From Clostridium kluyveri DSM 555 (GTDB taxonomy: Bacteria > Bacillota > Clostridia > Clostridiales > Clostridiaceae), in contig NC_009706.1 of NCBI RefSeq assembly GCF_000016505.1, positions 2,170,001 through 2,234,000 of the forward strand: 64,000 bases of DNA. The letters are read 5' to 3'. Positions 39,158 to 48,738 of this stretch are shown here, piece by piece. Numbering within the stretch: the stretch's first letter is position 1; every line of letters begins with the position of its first letter. A program made the position numbers and the translations under genes. The notes under the pieces are model-generated. The model saw only the letters and a list, made by a program, of their open reading frames with translations, made no database searches and was not told where the DNA came from.

Positions 39158-40996
39158 TTAACCATTAATTAACTGGTTACAGTACATATTGTAATATATG
39201 CCCTTTTTCCCTATTAAATCACTATGATTTCCCACTTCCACTATTGTTCCTCCATCTATTACCATTATAATATCTGAGTCTCTAATAGTACTCAGCCTAT
39301 GGGCAATTATAAAACTGGTTCTTTTCCGTATAAGTTTACGCATAGCTTTTTGTATTTTAAGTTCCGTTCTTGTATCCACATTACTTGTAGCCTCATCTAA
39401 AACAAGTATGTAAGGATCTGAAAGTATAGCTCTTGCTATAGCTATTAGCTGCCTCTCTCCCTGACTTAAATTGCTTCCCCCTTCCTGTAACATAGTATCA
39501 TACTTATGAGGAAATTTTTCAATAAACTGATCTGCACCTGCTGCCTGTGCTGCCTCTTTAACCTGAGAAAAATCTGCATCCAATCTACCATATTTAATAT
39601 TTTCAAGTATTGTACCTGTAAAAAGATATGTATCTTGAAGAACTATGCCAAAACACTTTCTAAGACTATCTCTTGTATAATTCCTTATGTCTATTCCATC
39701 AATTAAAATTTTTCCACTGGATACATCATAAAACCTGACAAGCAAATTTACAATAGTTGTCTTTCCTGCTCCTGTAGGTCCAACAAGGGCAACACTTGTG
39801 CCCTGATTAATATTAAAATTTATATCCTTTAATATTAGAAAATCTTTTCTATAACTAAAATTTACATTTTCAAAAGTAACCTGTCCGCTTGTATTTTCAA
39901 GAGTTACAGCTTCAGCAGTGTCTTTTATCTCCTCTTTTTCATCCAATATATCAAATACTCTCTCGGCACCGGCAACAGCAGACTGAAGTGTATTAAATAT
40001 GCTGGCTATATCATTTAATGGTCTTGCAAATTGTCTGGAATAACTTAAAAAACTGGCTATAATTCCTATGGTTATAATATTTTTTACAGCCAGAATCCCC
40101 CCTACACCAGCTACAGCGGCAAAACCTATATTATTTATTACATTCATAATAGGCATTAAGAATCCCGACCAAATTTGAGCTTTCAATCCTACCTGACTTA
40201 GACTGTAATTTATTTTTTTAAATTCTTCTATGGCCTTCTGCTCATGATTAAAAGCTTTTACCACATGGATGCCGGATATATTCTCCTCTATATGTCCATT
40301 GAGTTTTCCAAGTTGTACTTGTTGCTCTTTAAATAATACACTGGTATTTTTTGCGATACCCTTAGTAAGAAAAAATACCATAGGCACTGTAATAAGAGTC
40401 ACAAAAGTCAAAATAGGACTTAAAACAAGCATCATAATAAAAGATCCCAGCACTGTCACCACTGCTGACATAAGTTGAGTAGTGGATTGCGATATGGTAG
40501 AACTTACATTTTCTATATCATTAGTCAATCTGCTCATTATCTCTCCATGAGTATTCCTATCAAAAAAAGAAATTGGTAATTTTTGAAGTTTGTCAAATAG
40601 ACTTCTTCTAAGATTCATCACTATTTTCTGAGCAGTGCCAGCCATAAGCCACCCCTGAAAAAAAGTCAAAATGGCATCTAATACATATGTAAATAAAAGC
40701 AATATGACCATTACAGATAGTATATCAAAATTCACTTTTCCCTTTAATTCTGACATAGCATCAATAGACTTTCCTATAAGATAGGGTCCAAGAAGTCCTA
40801 TGATAGAATCTATTATTACAGATATAAATATTATAATTAAAAGTTTTCTTTCACTTCCAAAATACTTCCAAAGTCTAAATAATGTTTTCTTAAAATTTTT
40901 TGGTTTTTCCACAGGACCAATACTTCCTCTTCCTCTTCTTCCTCTTCTCGGTCCCAGAGGCATTTTTATATCTTCTTTATTATATTTCCCCTCCAT
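39158..40996 (-). CDS. ABC exporter, fused permease-ATPase, second subunit
   Basis: This 612-residue half-transporter has an Arg/Gly-rich cytosolic start (PLGPRRGRRGRGSIGP) and six membrane helices (about 50-340). The nucleotide domain has Walker A GPTGAGKTTIVNLL near 405, Q-loop IVLQDTYLFTGT, signature LSQGERQLIAIARAI near 508 and Walker B YILVLDEATSNVD near 528. It follows the partner gene by 4 bases, so the two likely form a heterodimer. In such pairs one ATPase site is often degenerate, but here Walker B ends in the usual catalytic Glu (LDEATS). The substrate is unknown; lipid, peptide or drug export is typical of this MsbA/LmrCD-like type. Confidence 0.92.
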   Translation of the reverse strand: MEGKYNKEDIKMPLGPRRGRRGRGSIGPVEKPKNFKKTLFRLWKYFGSERKLLIIIFISVIIDSIIGLLGPYLIGKSIDAMSELKGKVNFDILSVMVILLLFTYVLDAILTFFQGWLMAGTAQKIVMNLRRSLFDKLQKLPISFFDRNTHGEIMSRLTNDIENVSSTISQSTTQLMSAVVTVLGSFIMMLVLSPILTFVTLITVPMVFFLTKGIAKNTSVLFKEQQVQLGKLNGHIEENISGIHVVKAFNHEQKAIEEFKKINYSLSQVGLKAQIWSGFLMPIMNVINNIGFAAVAGVGGILAVKNIITIGIIASFLSYSRQFARPLNDIASIFNTLQSAVAGAERVFDILDEKEEIKDTAEAVTLENTSGQVTFENVNFSYRKDFLILKDINFNINQGTSVALVGPTGAGKTTIVNLLVRFYDVSSGKILIDGIDIRNYTRDSLRKCFGIVLQDTYLFTGTILENIKYGRLDADFSQVKEAAQAAGADQFIEKFPHKYDTMLQEGGSNLSQGERQLIAIARAILSDPYILVLDEATSNVDTRTELKIQKAMRKLIRKRTSFIIAHRLSTIRDSDIIMVIDGGTIVEVGNHSDLIGKKGIYYNMYCNQLING

Positions 40997-41000
40997 ATAT

Positions 41001-42719
41001 CTAAATTACCTCCTTTCCAACCTGAGACAAGAAAATATCTTTATAAACTTCACAATTTTTCATAAGCTGGTCATGGTTTCCCATACCCACCAACTTTCCT
41101 TCATCCAGCACAATTATCTTATCTGCAGATATTACAGATGATATTTTCTGGGCAATTATTATACAGGTTAAATTATTTGAATATTTTTTAAGTTTTTCTC
41201 TTATCTTAACTTCAGTTGCTGCATCTACAGCACTTGTACAATCATCAAGTATGAGTATTTCAGGTTTTTTAATCAAGGCTCGAGCTATGGAAACTCTCTG
41301 TTTTTGACCTCCTGAAAAATTCACTCCTCCCTGTCCAAGTTTTGTATTGTATTGTTCCGGAAATCTAGAGATAAACTCATCCGCTTCTGCAGTTTCAGCT
41401 GCCTCCTTAACCTCTTCCAGCGAGGCATTCTCTTTACCCCATCTTATATTTTCCAGAACACTTCCTGTAAACAGCATTGTCTTCTGGGGTACAAGGGCTA
41501 CTTTTTCTCTTAAAATTCTTTTATTTATATCCTTTACATCTACTCCATCAACCTTTACCCTTCCAGATGCAGCATCATAAAATCCTGGAATAAGATTTAC
41601 AAGACTGCTTTTACCTGAACCTGTAGCTCCAATAATGCCTAGAGTTTCCCCCGGCATGCAGGTAAAACTAATGTTATGGATAACTTCATGGCCATTTGCA
41701 TAAGAAAAACTCACATCTTCAAAATCTACCCTTCCACTTTCTCTTAAATTTGAAACACCCTCATTAAAATTAATACTGCTTTTTTCCTCAATTATTTCAA
41801 AAATACGTATTGCAGAAGCTTTGGATCTTACAAACATATTAAAAACTGCAGATATCATCATAATTGAAAATAATATTTGGGTCATATAATTTGTAAATGC
41901 AATTATTTGTCCTACCTGCATACTTCCACTATTGACATATTTCCCTCCAATCCACAAAACACATGCTATTCCTATATTTATAACTAGGCTTCTAGTAGGA
42001 GAAAATACGGCCATTACACGCATTGCAAGGGCAGATAATCTTCCTAACTCCTCATTTGCCTCTTTAAATCTTTTATTTTCATAATCAAACCTGCTGAAGG
42101 CTTTTACTACCCTTACACCGGATAAATACTCTCTCATCACAGAATTTACCCTATCTAAAGCTATCTGGACCTTCATAAAATACGGGTACCCTATATTCAT
42201 ATTGAAAAATATAAACACAGCTACAATTGGTATTACAATGAAAAGTATTACTGCCAGGTGTAAATCAAGCCTTGATGCCATAATAATACTTCCAATACAC
42301 ACAAGAGGTGATTTTACAAATATTCTCATAAGCCCATTTACAAAATTTTGCACTTGAGTTACATCATTTGTAAGACGTGTTATAAGAGAACTGTTTTCAA
42401 ATTTATCAATGCTGTCAAAAGAAAAACTTTGAATCTTTTCAAATAAATCTGCCCTTAACTCCGCACTGAACTCTTGAGACACCCTCCCAGATAGTATATT
42501 GCGTCCCGAAGCTCCCAATGCTCCTACAGCTGTGACCATAAGCATTATCAAACCTTTTTGAATTACATAGTCCATCTGTTTGTTTGCTACGCCTATATCA
42601 ACTATTTTAGACATTATAGTGGGCTGCATCAAATCACATAATGCCTCAATAGAAAGAAAAAATATAGCAAGGCAGAATCCTTTCCAGTAATTATTTATAT
42701 ATTTTTTCATAAATTCCAA
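41001..42719 (-). CDS. ABC exporter, fused permease-ATPase, first subunit
   Basis: This protein of about 572 residues has six membrane helices (about 10-300). Walker A GATGSGKSSLVNLI is near 365, the signature FSGGQKQRVSIARAL near 470 and Walker B ILILDDCTSAVDAAT near 493. In Walker B the usual catalytic Glu is Asp (DDCTS), so this half probably carries the degenerate ATPase site of the heterodimer. Start candidates are a TTG at 42719 with AGGGGTG six bases upstream, or the ATG at 42710. The partner gene follows 4 bases after its stop. Confidence 0.92.
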   Translation of the reverse strand: MEFMKKYINNYWKGFCLAIFFLSIEALCDLMQPTIMSKIVDIGVANKQMDYVIQKGLIMLMVTAVGALGASGRNILSGRVSQEFSAELRADLFEKIQSFSFDSIDKFENSSLITRLTNDVTQVQNFVNGLMRIFVKSPLVCIGSIIMASRLDLHLAVILFIVIPIVAVFIFFNMNIGYPYFMKVQIALDRVNSVMREYLSGVRVVKAFSRFDYENKRFKEANEELGRLSALAMRVMAVFSPTRSLVINIGIACVLWIGGKYVNSGSMQVGQIIAFTNYMTQILFSIMMISAVFNMFVRSKASAIRIFEIIEEKSSINFNEGVSNLRESGRVDFEDVSFSYANGHEVIHNISFTCMPGETLGIIGATGSGKSSLVNLIPGFYDAASGRVKVDGVDVKDINKRILREKVALVPQKTMLFTGSVLENIRWGKENASLEEVKEAAETAEADEFISRFPEQYNTKLGQGGVNFSGGQKQRVSIARALIKKPEILILDDCTSAVDAATEVKIREKLKKYSNNLTCIIIAQKISSVISADKIIVLDEGKLVGMGNHDQLMKNCEVYKDIFLSQVGKEVI

Positions 42720-42900
42720 TTTATACACCCCTAACATTATTCTATCCATTAATAATATTATTTCTAGAAGATAAATTCAAATATAATAATTTTAAATAAT
42801 GCAAAAATGAAGATTATATTGTATAATTATCTAAAAATATATTGTTTTATTATGTAAACTCATATATGATTCTAAAATTTTATTCCCGGAGGTGGTAACT

Positions 42901-43287
42901 TTGAACAAATTTTTAAATAAAATTTCCTATTATTTCAGAGACAGCTATGGTATGGATAAACTTTCTAAACATCTTTATATTGGAGGAATTATAATTCTCC
43001 TTATAAAACCTGCCTACACATTAGGCCTTGTATTTATAATATACAGCAGCTGGAGATGTATTTCAAAGAATAAATATAAAAGGTTCAGGGAGTTACAGGC
43101 TTACGAGAATTTTATTTCGCCTTTAATTTATAAAGTAAAAAATTTTATAAATTCAAATAATCCACATAATCCCTATAAAGTATTCAAATGTCCAAATTGT
43201 GCTCAAAAATTGAGAGTGCCTAAAAAAAAGGGGAGAATAACTATAACCTGCAAAAACTGCGGAACTTCATTTAAAGGTAAATCTTAA
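42901..43287 (+). CDS. Small membrane protein with C-terminal zinc ribbon
   Basis: This protein of about 128 residues has one or two closely spaced membrane segments at about 25-50 (LYIGGIIILLIKPAYTLGLV). It has a basic linker and a C-terminal zinc ribbon (FKCPNCAQKLRVPKKKGRIT, then ITCKNCGTSFKGK) with CxxC pairs 22 residues apart. This resembles many zinc-ribbon/FHA-less membrane proteins of unknown role. The best start is a TTG at 42901 with GGAGG eight bases upstream. It is divergent from the ABC exporter genes and convergent with the sulfonate-type transporter. Confidence 0.7.
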   Translation: MNKFLNKISYYFRDSYGMDKLSKHLYIGGIIILLIKPAYTLGLVFIIYSSWRCISKNKYKRFRELQAYENFISPLIYKVKNFINSNNPHNPYKVFKCPNCAQKLRVPKKKGRITITCKNCGTSFKGKS

Positions 43288-43295
43288 CAAATAAA

Positions 43296-43337
43296 TGTAA
43301 GGTGAGCATTATTAATTGAAAAAATGCTCACCTTACA
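43296..43337. terminator. Bidirectional terminator
   Basis: Perfect 15-bp arms (TGTAAGGTGAGCATT at 43296-43310, complement at 43323-43337) surround a 12-base loop, between two convergent genes. Confidence 0.8.
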
Positions 43338-43357
43338 TCTTAATTATATAATTCATT

Positions 43358-44137
43358 TTAATGTTTATTGGCTAAATGTAACTTTTCAAGTATTTGTTTT
43401 CTGATTTCAATAAATTCGGATTCATTTCTATTTCTAGGTCTGTTAATTTTCACTTCTACCACATCCTCTATTTTTCCTGGACGTGGAGTCATAATTACTA
43501 TTCTATCACTGAGATAAATTGCCTCATCTACATCATGGGTAACAAGTACCATAGTTGTTCCTCTTTTCTGCCAGAGTTCTATTAATTTATCCTGTAAATC
43601 CATTCTCGTAAAAGCATCCAATGCACCTAAGGGTTCGTCAAGAAGAAGTACTTTAGGGTTATTTATAAGTGCACGGGCAAGAGAAGCCCTTTGAGCCATC
43701 CCTCCTGAAACCTGGTGAGGATATGATTTCTCAAATCCCTGAAGTCCTGTAAGTTTTATATATTCTCCAACTTCACTTTTATGTTCTCTATAAATCTTTC
43801 TGGCTTTAAGTCCTGCTGCAATATTATCTTCAATGGTTTCCCAGGGAAATAAATTTGCCTGTTGAAATACATATCCTCTTTCAAAATTAGTGCTTTCTAT
43901 CTTTTTATCATCTAAAAACAATTCTCCAGACTGAGGCTTATCAAGACCTGCTATAAGTCTCATAAGCGTTGTCTTGCCACACCCGGATGATCCTACAAAT
44001 GAAATAAACTCTCCCGCTCTGATACTTAGATTTACATTACGCAAAGCTTCAACTAAATTGCCATTTGCATCTATATAAGTTCTATCTACATTTTTTATTT
44101 CAATAGCAGCATTATTGAAAGCTATAGATCTTGTCAT
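43358..44137 (-). CDS. Sulfonate/nitrate/taurine-type ABC transporter ATPase
   Basis: This protein of about 259 residues has Walker A GSSGCGKTTLMRLIAGL near 40, the Q-loop in VFQQANLFPWE, signature VSGGMAQRASLARAL near 138, Walker B VLLLDEPLGALDAFTR and the H-loop VTHDVDEA. The FQQANLFPW text is typical of the SsuB/TauB/NrtD branch. I start it at the ATG at 44137 (AAGGGGG upstream), which overlaps the permease stop as ATGA. The longer frame to 44158 has no ribosome site. The position next to sulfur amino acid genes favours sulfonate or another organosulfur substrate. Confidence 0.88.
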   Translation of the reverse strand: MTRSIAFNNAAIEIKNVDRTYIDANGNLVEALRNVNLSIRAGEFISFVGSSGCGKTTLMRLIAGLDKPQSGELFLDDKKIESTNFERGYVFQQANLFPWETIEDNIAAGLKARKIYREHKSEVGEYIKLTGLQGFEKSYPHQVSGGMAQRASLARALINNPKVLLLDEPLGALDAFTRMDLQDKLIELWQKRGTTMVLVTHDVDEAIYLSDRIVIMTPRPGKIEDVVEVKINRPRNRNESEFIEIRKQILEKLHLANKH

Positions 44138-45186
44138 TTTAACAGCCCCCTTTGCCATATAAGTACCCTATCTCTAATTTTAAATATAATTGCCAATACG
44201 ATAGAAAAAACTACTGCCATTATGACTATGGCCGCATAAACTTTTGCATAGTTGGACCAGCCTTTAGCCCAGTTTATATACCACCCCAGCCCTGCCTTTG
44301 CCCCTAACATTTCAGAAACCACCAGTGTAGTAAATGAAAGTCCTGTAGCTGTATAAATACCTGTAAATATAGATGGCATGGCACCGGGTATAGCTATCTT
44401 AAATATTAAAAATCTTTCATCTGCTCCAAGGGTCTTAGCTGCTTCAAAATAGGATTTAGGTATATTTTCTATACCTCCAGAAGCCATAAAAGCTACTGGA
44501 AACCATACACAAAGTACAATTAGAGCTGCTTCTGAAACCAAAATTGATGGAAATATTATCATTACTACAGGTATCCATGCTACTGCAGGAACTACTCCTA
44601 TTACTTTAAGTACAGGGAAAAACCAATAATACCACTGTCTGTACCATCCCATTAGAATTCCTGTTACCAACCCTAAAAATGTTCCTACTATAAAACCTAT
44701 AACTAAAAGTCTCATAGAATAAGCAGTACTCATCAAAAGTGTGCTCCAATCTTCAACAATTACCTGAATTATCTGAGCTGTTCCAGGGAAAAATGGCAGA
44801 GGCAGTATATTAGTTTTAGTAGACAATATATCCCATGCTGTAAATCCAATTCCTATAGCAAAATAAAATTGGGCTTTATGATTAAACTTTGCTCTTAGTC
44901 TTTCATTTGAAAAAGATAGGATATATAATACTCCCAGGTAAACTATAAAGAGTATCAGCATAATTCTATAGGGTAGTACATTAACTGCCTGCACTGTAGG
45001 CAGTGCAAAGTTTTCAATTAAAGCCACAACAAAAGCAATAATTTGTAAAACTGTCCAAACTTTTGATTTGGGTTTCCAGTTTACTGTATCAGGTGCTTTT
45101 ACTACATCTATTTTATCAGTGCCCTCTGGTAAAATTTTTGATTTGGATACAGCCTTTGAATTCACCAATTCACTTAAAATGCTCAC
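44134..45186 (-). CDS. ABC transporter permease (SsuC/TauC-like) with extended N-terminus
   Basis: This 350-residue protein contains the BPD_transp_1 permease core (about 140-340). The EAA loop reads IENIPKSYFEAAKTLGADER near 240, followed by IPGAMPSIFTGIYTATGLSF. It is about 90 residues longer than ordinary SsuC. The extra N-terminal part (residues 1-135) holds a charged start and about three further membrane segments. The start is GTG behind AAGGAG. It lies between the broken binding-protein gene (44 bases) and the ATPase (4-base overlap). Confidence 0.87.
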   Translation of the reverse strand: MSILSELVNSKAVSKSKILPEGTDKIDVVKAPDTVNWKPKSKVWTVLQIIAFVVALIENFALPTVQAVNVLPYRIMLILFIVYLGVLYILSFSNERLRAKFNHKAQFYFAIGIGFTAWDILSTKTNILPLPFFPGTAQIIQVIVEDWSTLLMSTAYSMRLLVIGFIVGTFLGLVTGILMGWYRQWYYWFFPVLKVIGVVPAVAWIPVVMIIFPSILVSEAALIVLCVWFPVAFMASGGIENIPKSYFEAAKTLGADERFLIFKIAIPGAMPSIFTGIYTATGLSFTTLVVSEMLGAKAGLGWYINWAKGWSNYAKVYAAIVIMAVVFSIVLAIIFKIRDRVLIWQRGLLK

Positions 45187-45230
45187 TTTAATTCTCCTTC
45201 CTACTAGATATGTGAAAGTATGCCAATACC

Positions 45231-46229
45231 TTACTTGCCTGATGCATCATAGTATACATCATTAGCAAATTTTTCAGGATCTGTATCTTTTTTTAAGAAT
45301 CCAGTTTTATTTAACTGCCCTACAAAATATTTAACATCTTCTTTTGCAGCATCCGTAGTATATTGGAAATCATAATTTTTTATAAGTTCAGTAACAAGTT
45401 TTACATCCGTAGTTGATACATATTTTTTATCAACTTCAATTTTGGCAGCTTCTTCCGGATTTTTTGCTATCCATTCATCTGCTGCTTTATACGCTCTTAC
45501 AAGAGCTGCAATTTTTTCCGGATTCTTTTTGATTTCTTTATTAGATGCATATAAAAAACAACATGATTTTCCTTTAAACAATGGATCCTGTGCAATATCC
45601 GTTATAACTTTATAGTTATTATCTCGTTCAGCTAGTGTAGCAAATGGATCCCATGCAGCAAAAGCATCCACATCGCCTTTATCTACAGCTTTTGTCAATT
45701 GATCAAGTGGATAAGGTACCCATTTAACATCTTTGGTGATCAATTCCTGCATTAGCCAGTACAAGAGTAGTAATAGCCATTGGAGTTCCTCCTATTTCAT
45801 CCACCCCTATTCTCTTTCCCTTCAAATCATTTGCAGTTTTTATAGGGGAATTAGGAGGTACAACCAATTTAATACAACCTTTATGCAGTCCGCCTATAAC
45901 TTTAATATCAAGGCCTTGTTGAACTGAAGGAAAAAATTGAAAATCACCATTGGTAACAGTGAACTCACCACTTGCAAGTCCGGTTTTTTGTTGCTCAAAT
46001 GTTCCACTTACAAGAGTCACATCGAATCCTTCTTTGGCGAAAAATCCTTTTTCCTTGGCTATATAAGCTGGAGCACCACAAACTCCTCCTCCAAGGGCCT
46101 GAATTTGAAGTTTTCCATATTTGTATTTTCCTGTAGATTCAGTAGAAGAGTTATTTTGTCCACATGCAGTAAAAACTGGAATAGAAGCTGCAATTAAAAA
46201 ATAGCAGCCAAACTTTTAAATCTTTTCAT
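45231..46229 (-). pseudogene. Substrate-binding lipoprotein of the sulfonate-type transporter, two frameshifts
   Basis: From the ATG at 46229 the frame reads MKRFKSLAAIF and stops in a run of six T at about 46196-46201. One more T would continue as LIAASIPVFTACGQNN, a complete lipoprotein signal with the lipobox Cys. The middle frame (to 45724) has LQIQALGGGVCGAPAYIAKE and LKGKRIGVDEIGGTPMAI. A second break near 45743 (LANAGID, then TKDVKWVPYPLDQL) moves to the frame ending at 45231. Joined, the product is a normal NMT1/SsuA-like binding protein of about 330 residues. The frameshifts make it a pseudogene, or sequencing errors in short runs. Confidence 0.8.
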
Positions 46230-46247
46230 GATAATCCCCTCATCTTT

Positions 46248-47576
46248 CTATTTTAATACTTCCTGAAGCTGTTCCGAGAAAGTTTTTTCAAATGCCTGCT
46301 CCAAATCCCAAATAAGATCTTCTGCATCTTCAAGTCCTATGGAAAGCCTTATTGTATTGGATTCTATATGTGAAAATTCTTTTTCCTCCGGAGTAAGCTC
46401 ACTGTGGGTTGTCTTAGGTGAATTTACAATCAAGGATCTGGAATCCCCTATATTGGCATGATAACTAAATAATTTTATTGAATTTAAAAATTTATCTATT
46501 TCATCATCTGTGCCTTTAAGTCCAAAGGAAAATACAGATCCAGCTCCTTTAGGTAAGTATTTTTTACTGAGTTCTTTATAGGGACTATCATTTAATGAAG
46601 GATATTTTATCCACTGAACATTATCGCTTTCTTGTAAATAGCTAATTATTTTTTTAGTATTTGACAACTGCTTTTCTATTCTTTCAGATAAGGTTTCCAG
46701 GCCCAATAACACCAGATAAGCATCAAAAGGACTAAGTGCTGCACCAAAATAATTCAAATAATTAAGCCTTATTCTTGTAATAAACGGAAAATCCGGAAAT
46801 ACCTCAATAAAATTCCTTGCTCTACCTTCAGGGTCTCTTAGAGTATAGTACGGTTCCAAAAATTGTGGAAATTTGCCATTTTCCCAATTAAATTTGCCAC
46901 TTTCCAGTATAATTCCAGCGATTACATTTCCATGACCATTAAGTGCTTTTGTAGCGGAATAAATTACAATATCGGCTCCATATTTTATTGGATTAAGAAG
47001 ATATGGTGTAGCTAATGTATTATCTACAATTAGTGGTATATCATATTCATGAGCCACCTTTGCAATTTTTTCTATATCTGCTACAGCAGCATTTGGATTA
47101 CTTATGCTTTCTACGAATATAGCCTTAGTATCTGGTTTTATTTGCTTTGCAAGAGCTTCTGGATTATTGAAGTCTTCAAATTTATCTATTTTGATACCAA
47201 ATTTAGGATATAACTTTTTAAAACCATCCAATGTTCCTCCATAAAGATAAGGAGTTGTAAGTATCCTTCCTCCATCTTCAGCTACATTAAGAAGTGTATA
47301 TGTTATAGCAGCCATGCCGGAACTTAGTGCAATGTCACCAGCTGCTCCATCTAAAGCAGCCACCCTTTTTTCTAATACTTCAACTGTTGGATTACTGAGT
47401 CTTGAATAGATAAATCCCAGTTCTGAAAATGAGAACAATTTTCCTGCCCTTTCTGTACTTCCTAAATCAAATGCTGCAGTTTCATAAATTGGAACTGATA
47501 CAGAGTGATTATGTTCTTTAGAATTATAACCCCCTCTTATTTTTATGGTATCAAATCTTAAATTTTCTTTTGACAT
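46248..47576 (-). CDS. O-acetylhomoserine sulfhydrylase-like PLP enzyme (first paralogue)
   Basis: This 442-residue Cys/Met-metabolism PLP enzyme has FSRLSNPTVEVLEKRVAALD-like text near residue 50 (actual YSRLSNPTVEVLEK), ALSSGMAAITYTLL, VDNTLATPYLLNP (Asp near 180) and the PLP lysine in VIYSATKALNGHGNVIAG near 207. The family forms homocysteine from O-acetylhomoserine and sulfide, or acts as a cystathionine enzyme. Good AAGGGGG precedes the ATG. It lies 18 bases upstream of the transporter genes and downstream of a terminator. Confidence 0.9.
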   Translation of the reverse strand: MSKENLRFDTIKIRGGYNSKEHNHSVSVPIYETAAFDLGSTERAGKLFSFSELGFIYSRLSNPTVEVLEKRVAALDGAAGDIALSSGMAAITYTLLNVAEDGGRILTTPYLYGGTLDGFKKLYPKFGIKIDKFEDFNNPEALAKQIKPDTKAIFVESISNPNAAVADIEKIAKVAHEYDIPLIVDNTLATPYLLNPIKYGADIVIYSATKALNGHGNVIAGIILESGKFNWENGKFPQFLEPYYTLRDPEGRARNFIEVFPDFPFITRIRLNYLNYFGAALSPFDAYLVLLGLETLSERIEKQLSNTKKIISYLQESDNVQWIKYPSLNDSPYKELSKKYLPKGAGSVFSFGLKGTDDEIDKFLNSIKLFSYHANIGDSRSLIVNSPKTTHSELTPEEKEFSHIESNTIRLSIGLEDAEDLIWDLEQAFEKTFSEQLQEVLK

Positions 47577-47616
47577 TAAAAAACCCCCTTAAAAATTTAT
47601 TAAAATTGATTTTACA

Positions 47617-47648
47617 TAAAAAGGCTGCATCTTTTTAGGGATGCAGCC
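47617..47648 (-). terminator. Terminator between alpha/beta hydrolase and sulfhydrylase genes
   Basis: A 9-bp stem (GGCTGCATC / GATGCAGCC) is followed by TTTTT on the minus strand. It lies only about 40 bases ahead of the next start, so it may be a partial terminator inside the sulfur cluster. Confidence 0.75.
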
Positions 47649-47705
47649 TCTGGTTTACCAGTGAGCTTTGCAAATATTATTTTTTAAAACTGTATATTAT
47701 TTTAA

Positions 47706-48704
47706 TTATATATGACTATATAGCCAATTATGCAGATCTTTTATTACTTCATCTCTATTTACCTCTCTAAGCATTTCATGCCGTCCATTTTCATATATTT
47801 TATAAGTTGCATCTTTAATACCATATTGCCTATATATTTTAAACAGTTCTTTTATACCTTTTCCATTATCCCCAAAGGGATCTTTACTCCCCGATATTGA
47901 AAATATAGGTAAATTCTTAGGTATTTTTTCGATAGTAGAAGGCTTGTGTATATCCTTTAAGGAATTAAATAAATCCTCAAAATAGCCGACCTTATATTCT
48001 ACTGCGGCATAAGGAGAATTTAATGTATCTTCAAGCATTTTAGAATCACTCGTCAGCCAATCATAATCTGTTTTAGACGGTTGAAATTCATCATTAAAAT
48101 GTTCAAAAAATATATTTGAAGCCTCAATACTCACAGCCTTTCTTCCAATCTTTCTGGCCTCTTTACTTGCTGTTTCAATTAACTCTGCTATTTTTTTTAT
48201 GTGAATTGGCCCTGTAGTCCCGGAATATATAATTCCATTTACTTCACTGCCATATTTATAGGCATATATCTGAGCTAGAACTGAACCCAAGCTATGACCC
48301 AAAAGAAAATTTGGCAATGCCGGGTTTTGCCTTTTCACAATATTTGTCAATAATTTTATATCTTCAACCATCCAATTTATCCCATCATCTCCCATATATC
48401 CTGCACTTTCTGCATAGGATGCTTCGTTTATGTCTCCTGCTGTTCTACCATGTCCACGTCCCTCATTAATATATACAATAAATCCAGCTTTAACCATCTC
48501 CTGGCTAAATTCTCTATAATAATCAGTAGTTTCTCCCATACCATGGGCTACTTGTATAACACCATATATATCCTTACCTTTAGCCGGATACCACTTTTCA
48601 GTAAAAATATCCACTCCCTGGGCATTCTTATAAAAAAATGTTTCAGATATATATACAGTATTTGATTTCACAGTTGGAGTTACTTCTATATTATTTATAC
48701 CCAT
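47706..48704 (-). CDS. Alpha/beta hydrolase (lysophospholipase-like)
   Basis: This 332-residue cytosolic hydrolase has the nucleophile elbow FLLGHSLGSVLAQIY (Ser near residue 138), the oxyanion region VIQVAHGMGETTDYYREF near 50, acid SGSKDPFGDNGKG near 270 and the His in YENGRHEML near 306. It resembles serine aminopeptidase S33 / monoacylglycerol lipase-like proteins. The substrate cannot be read; it follows the SAM-riboswitch-linked sulfhydrylase by 34 bases and is probably cotranscribed with it. Confidence 0.85.
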   Translation of the reverse strand: MGINNIEVTPTVKSNTVYISETFFYKNAQGVDIFTEKWYPAKGKDIYGVIQVAHGMGETTDYYREFSQEMVKAGFIVYINEGRGHGRTAGDINEASYAESAGYMGDDGINWMVEDIKLLTNIVKRQNPALPNFLLGHSLGSVLAQIYAYKYGSEVNGIIYSGTTGPIHIKKIAELIETASKEARKIGRKAVSIEASNIFFEHFNDEFQPSKTDYDWLTSDSKMLEDTLNSPYAAVEYKVGYFEDLFNSLKDIHKPSTIEKIPKNLPIFSISGSKDPFGDNGKGIKELFKIYRQYGIKDATYKIYENGRHEMLREVNRDEVIKDLHNWLYSHI

Positions 48705-48738
48705 ATATTACACCTCTATATTTTTAAAATTACCTATT

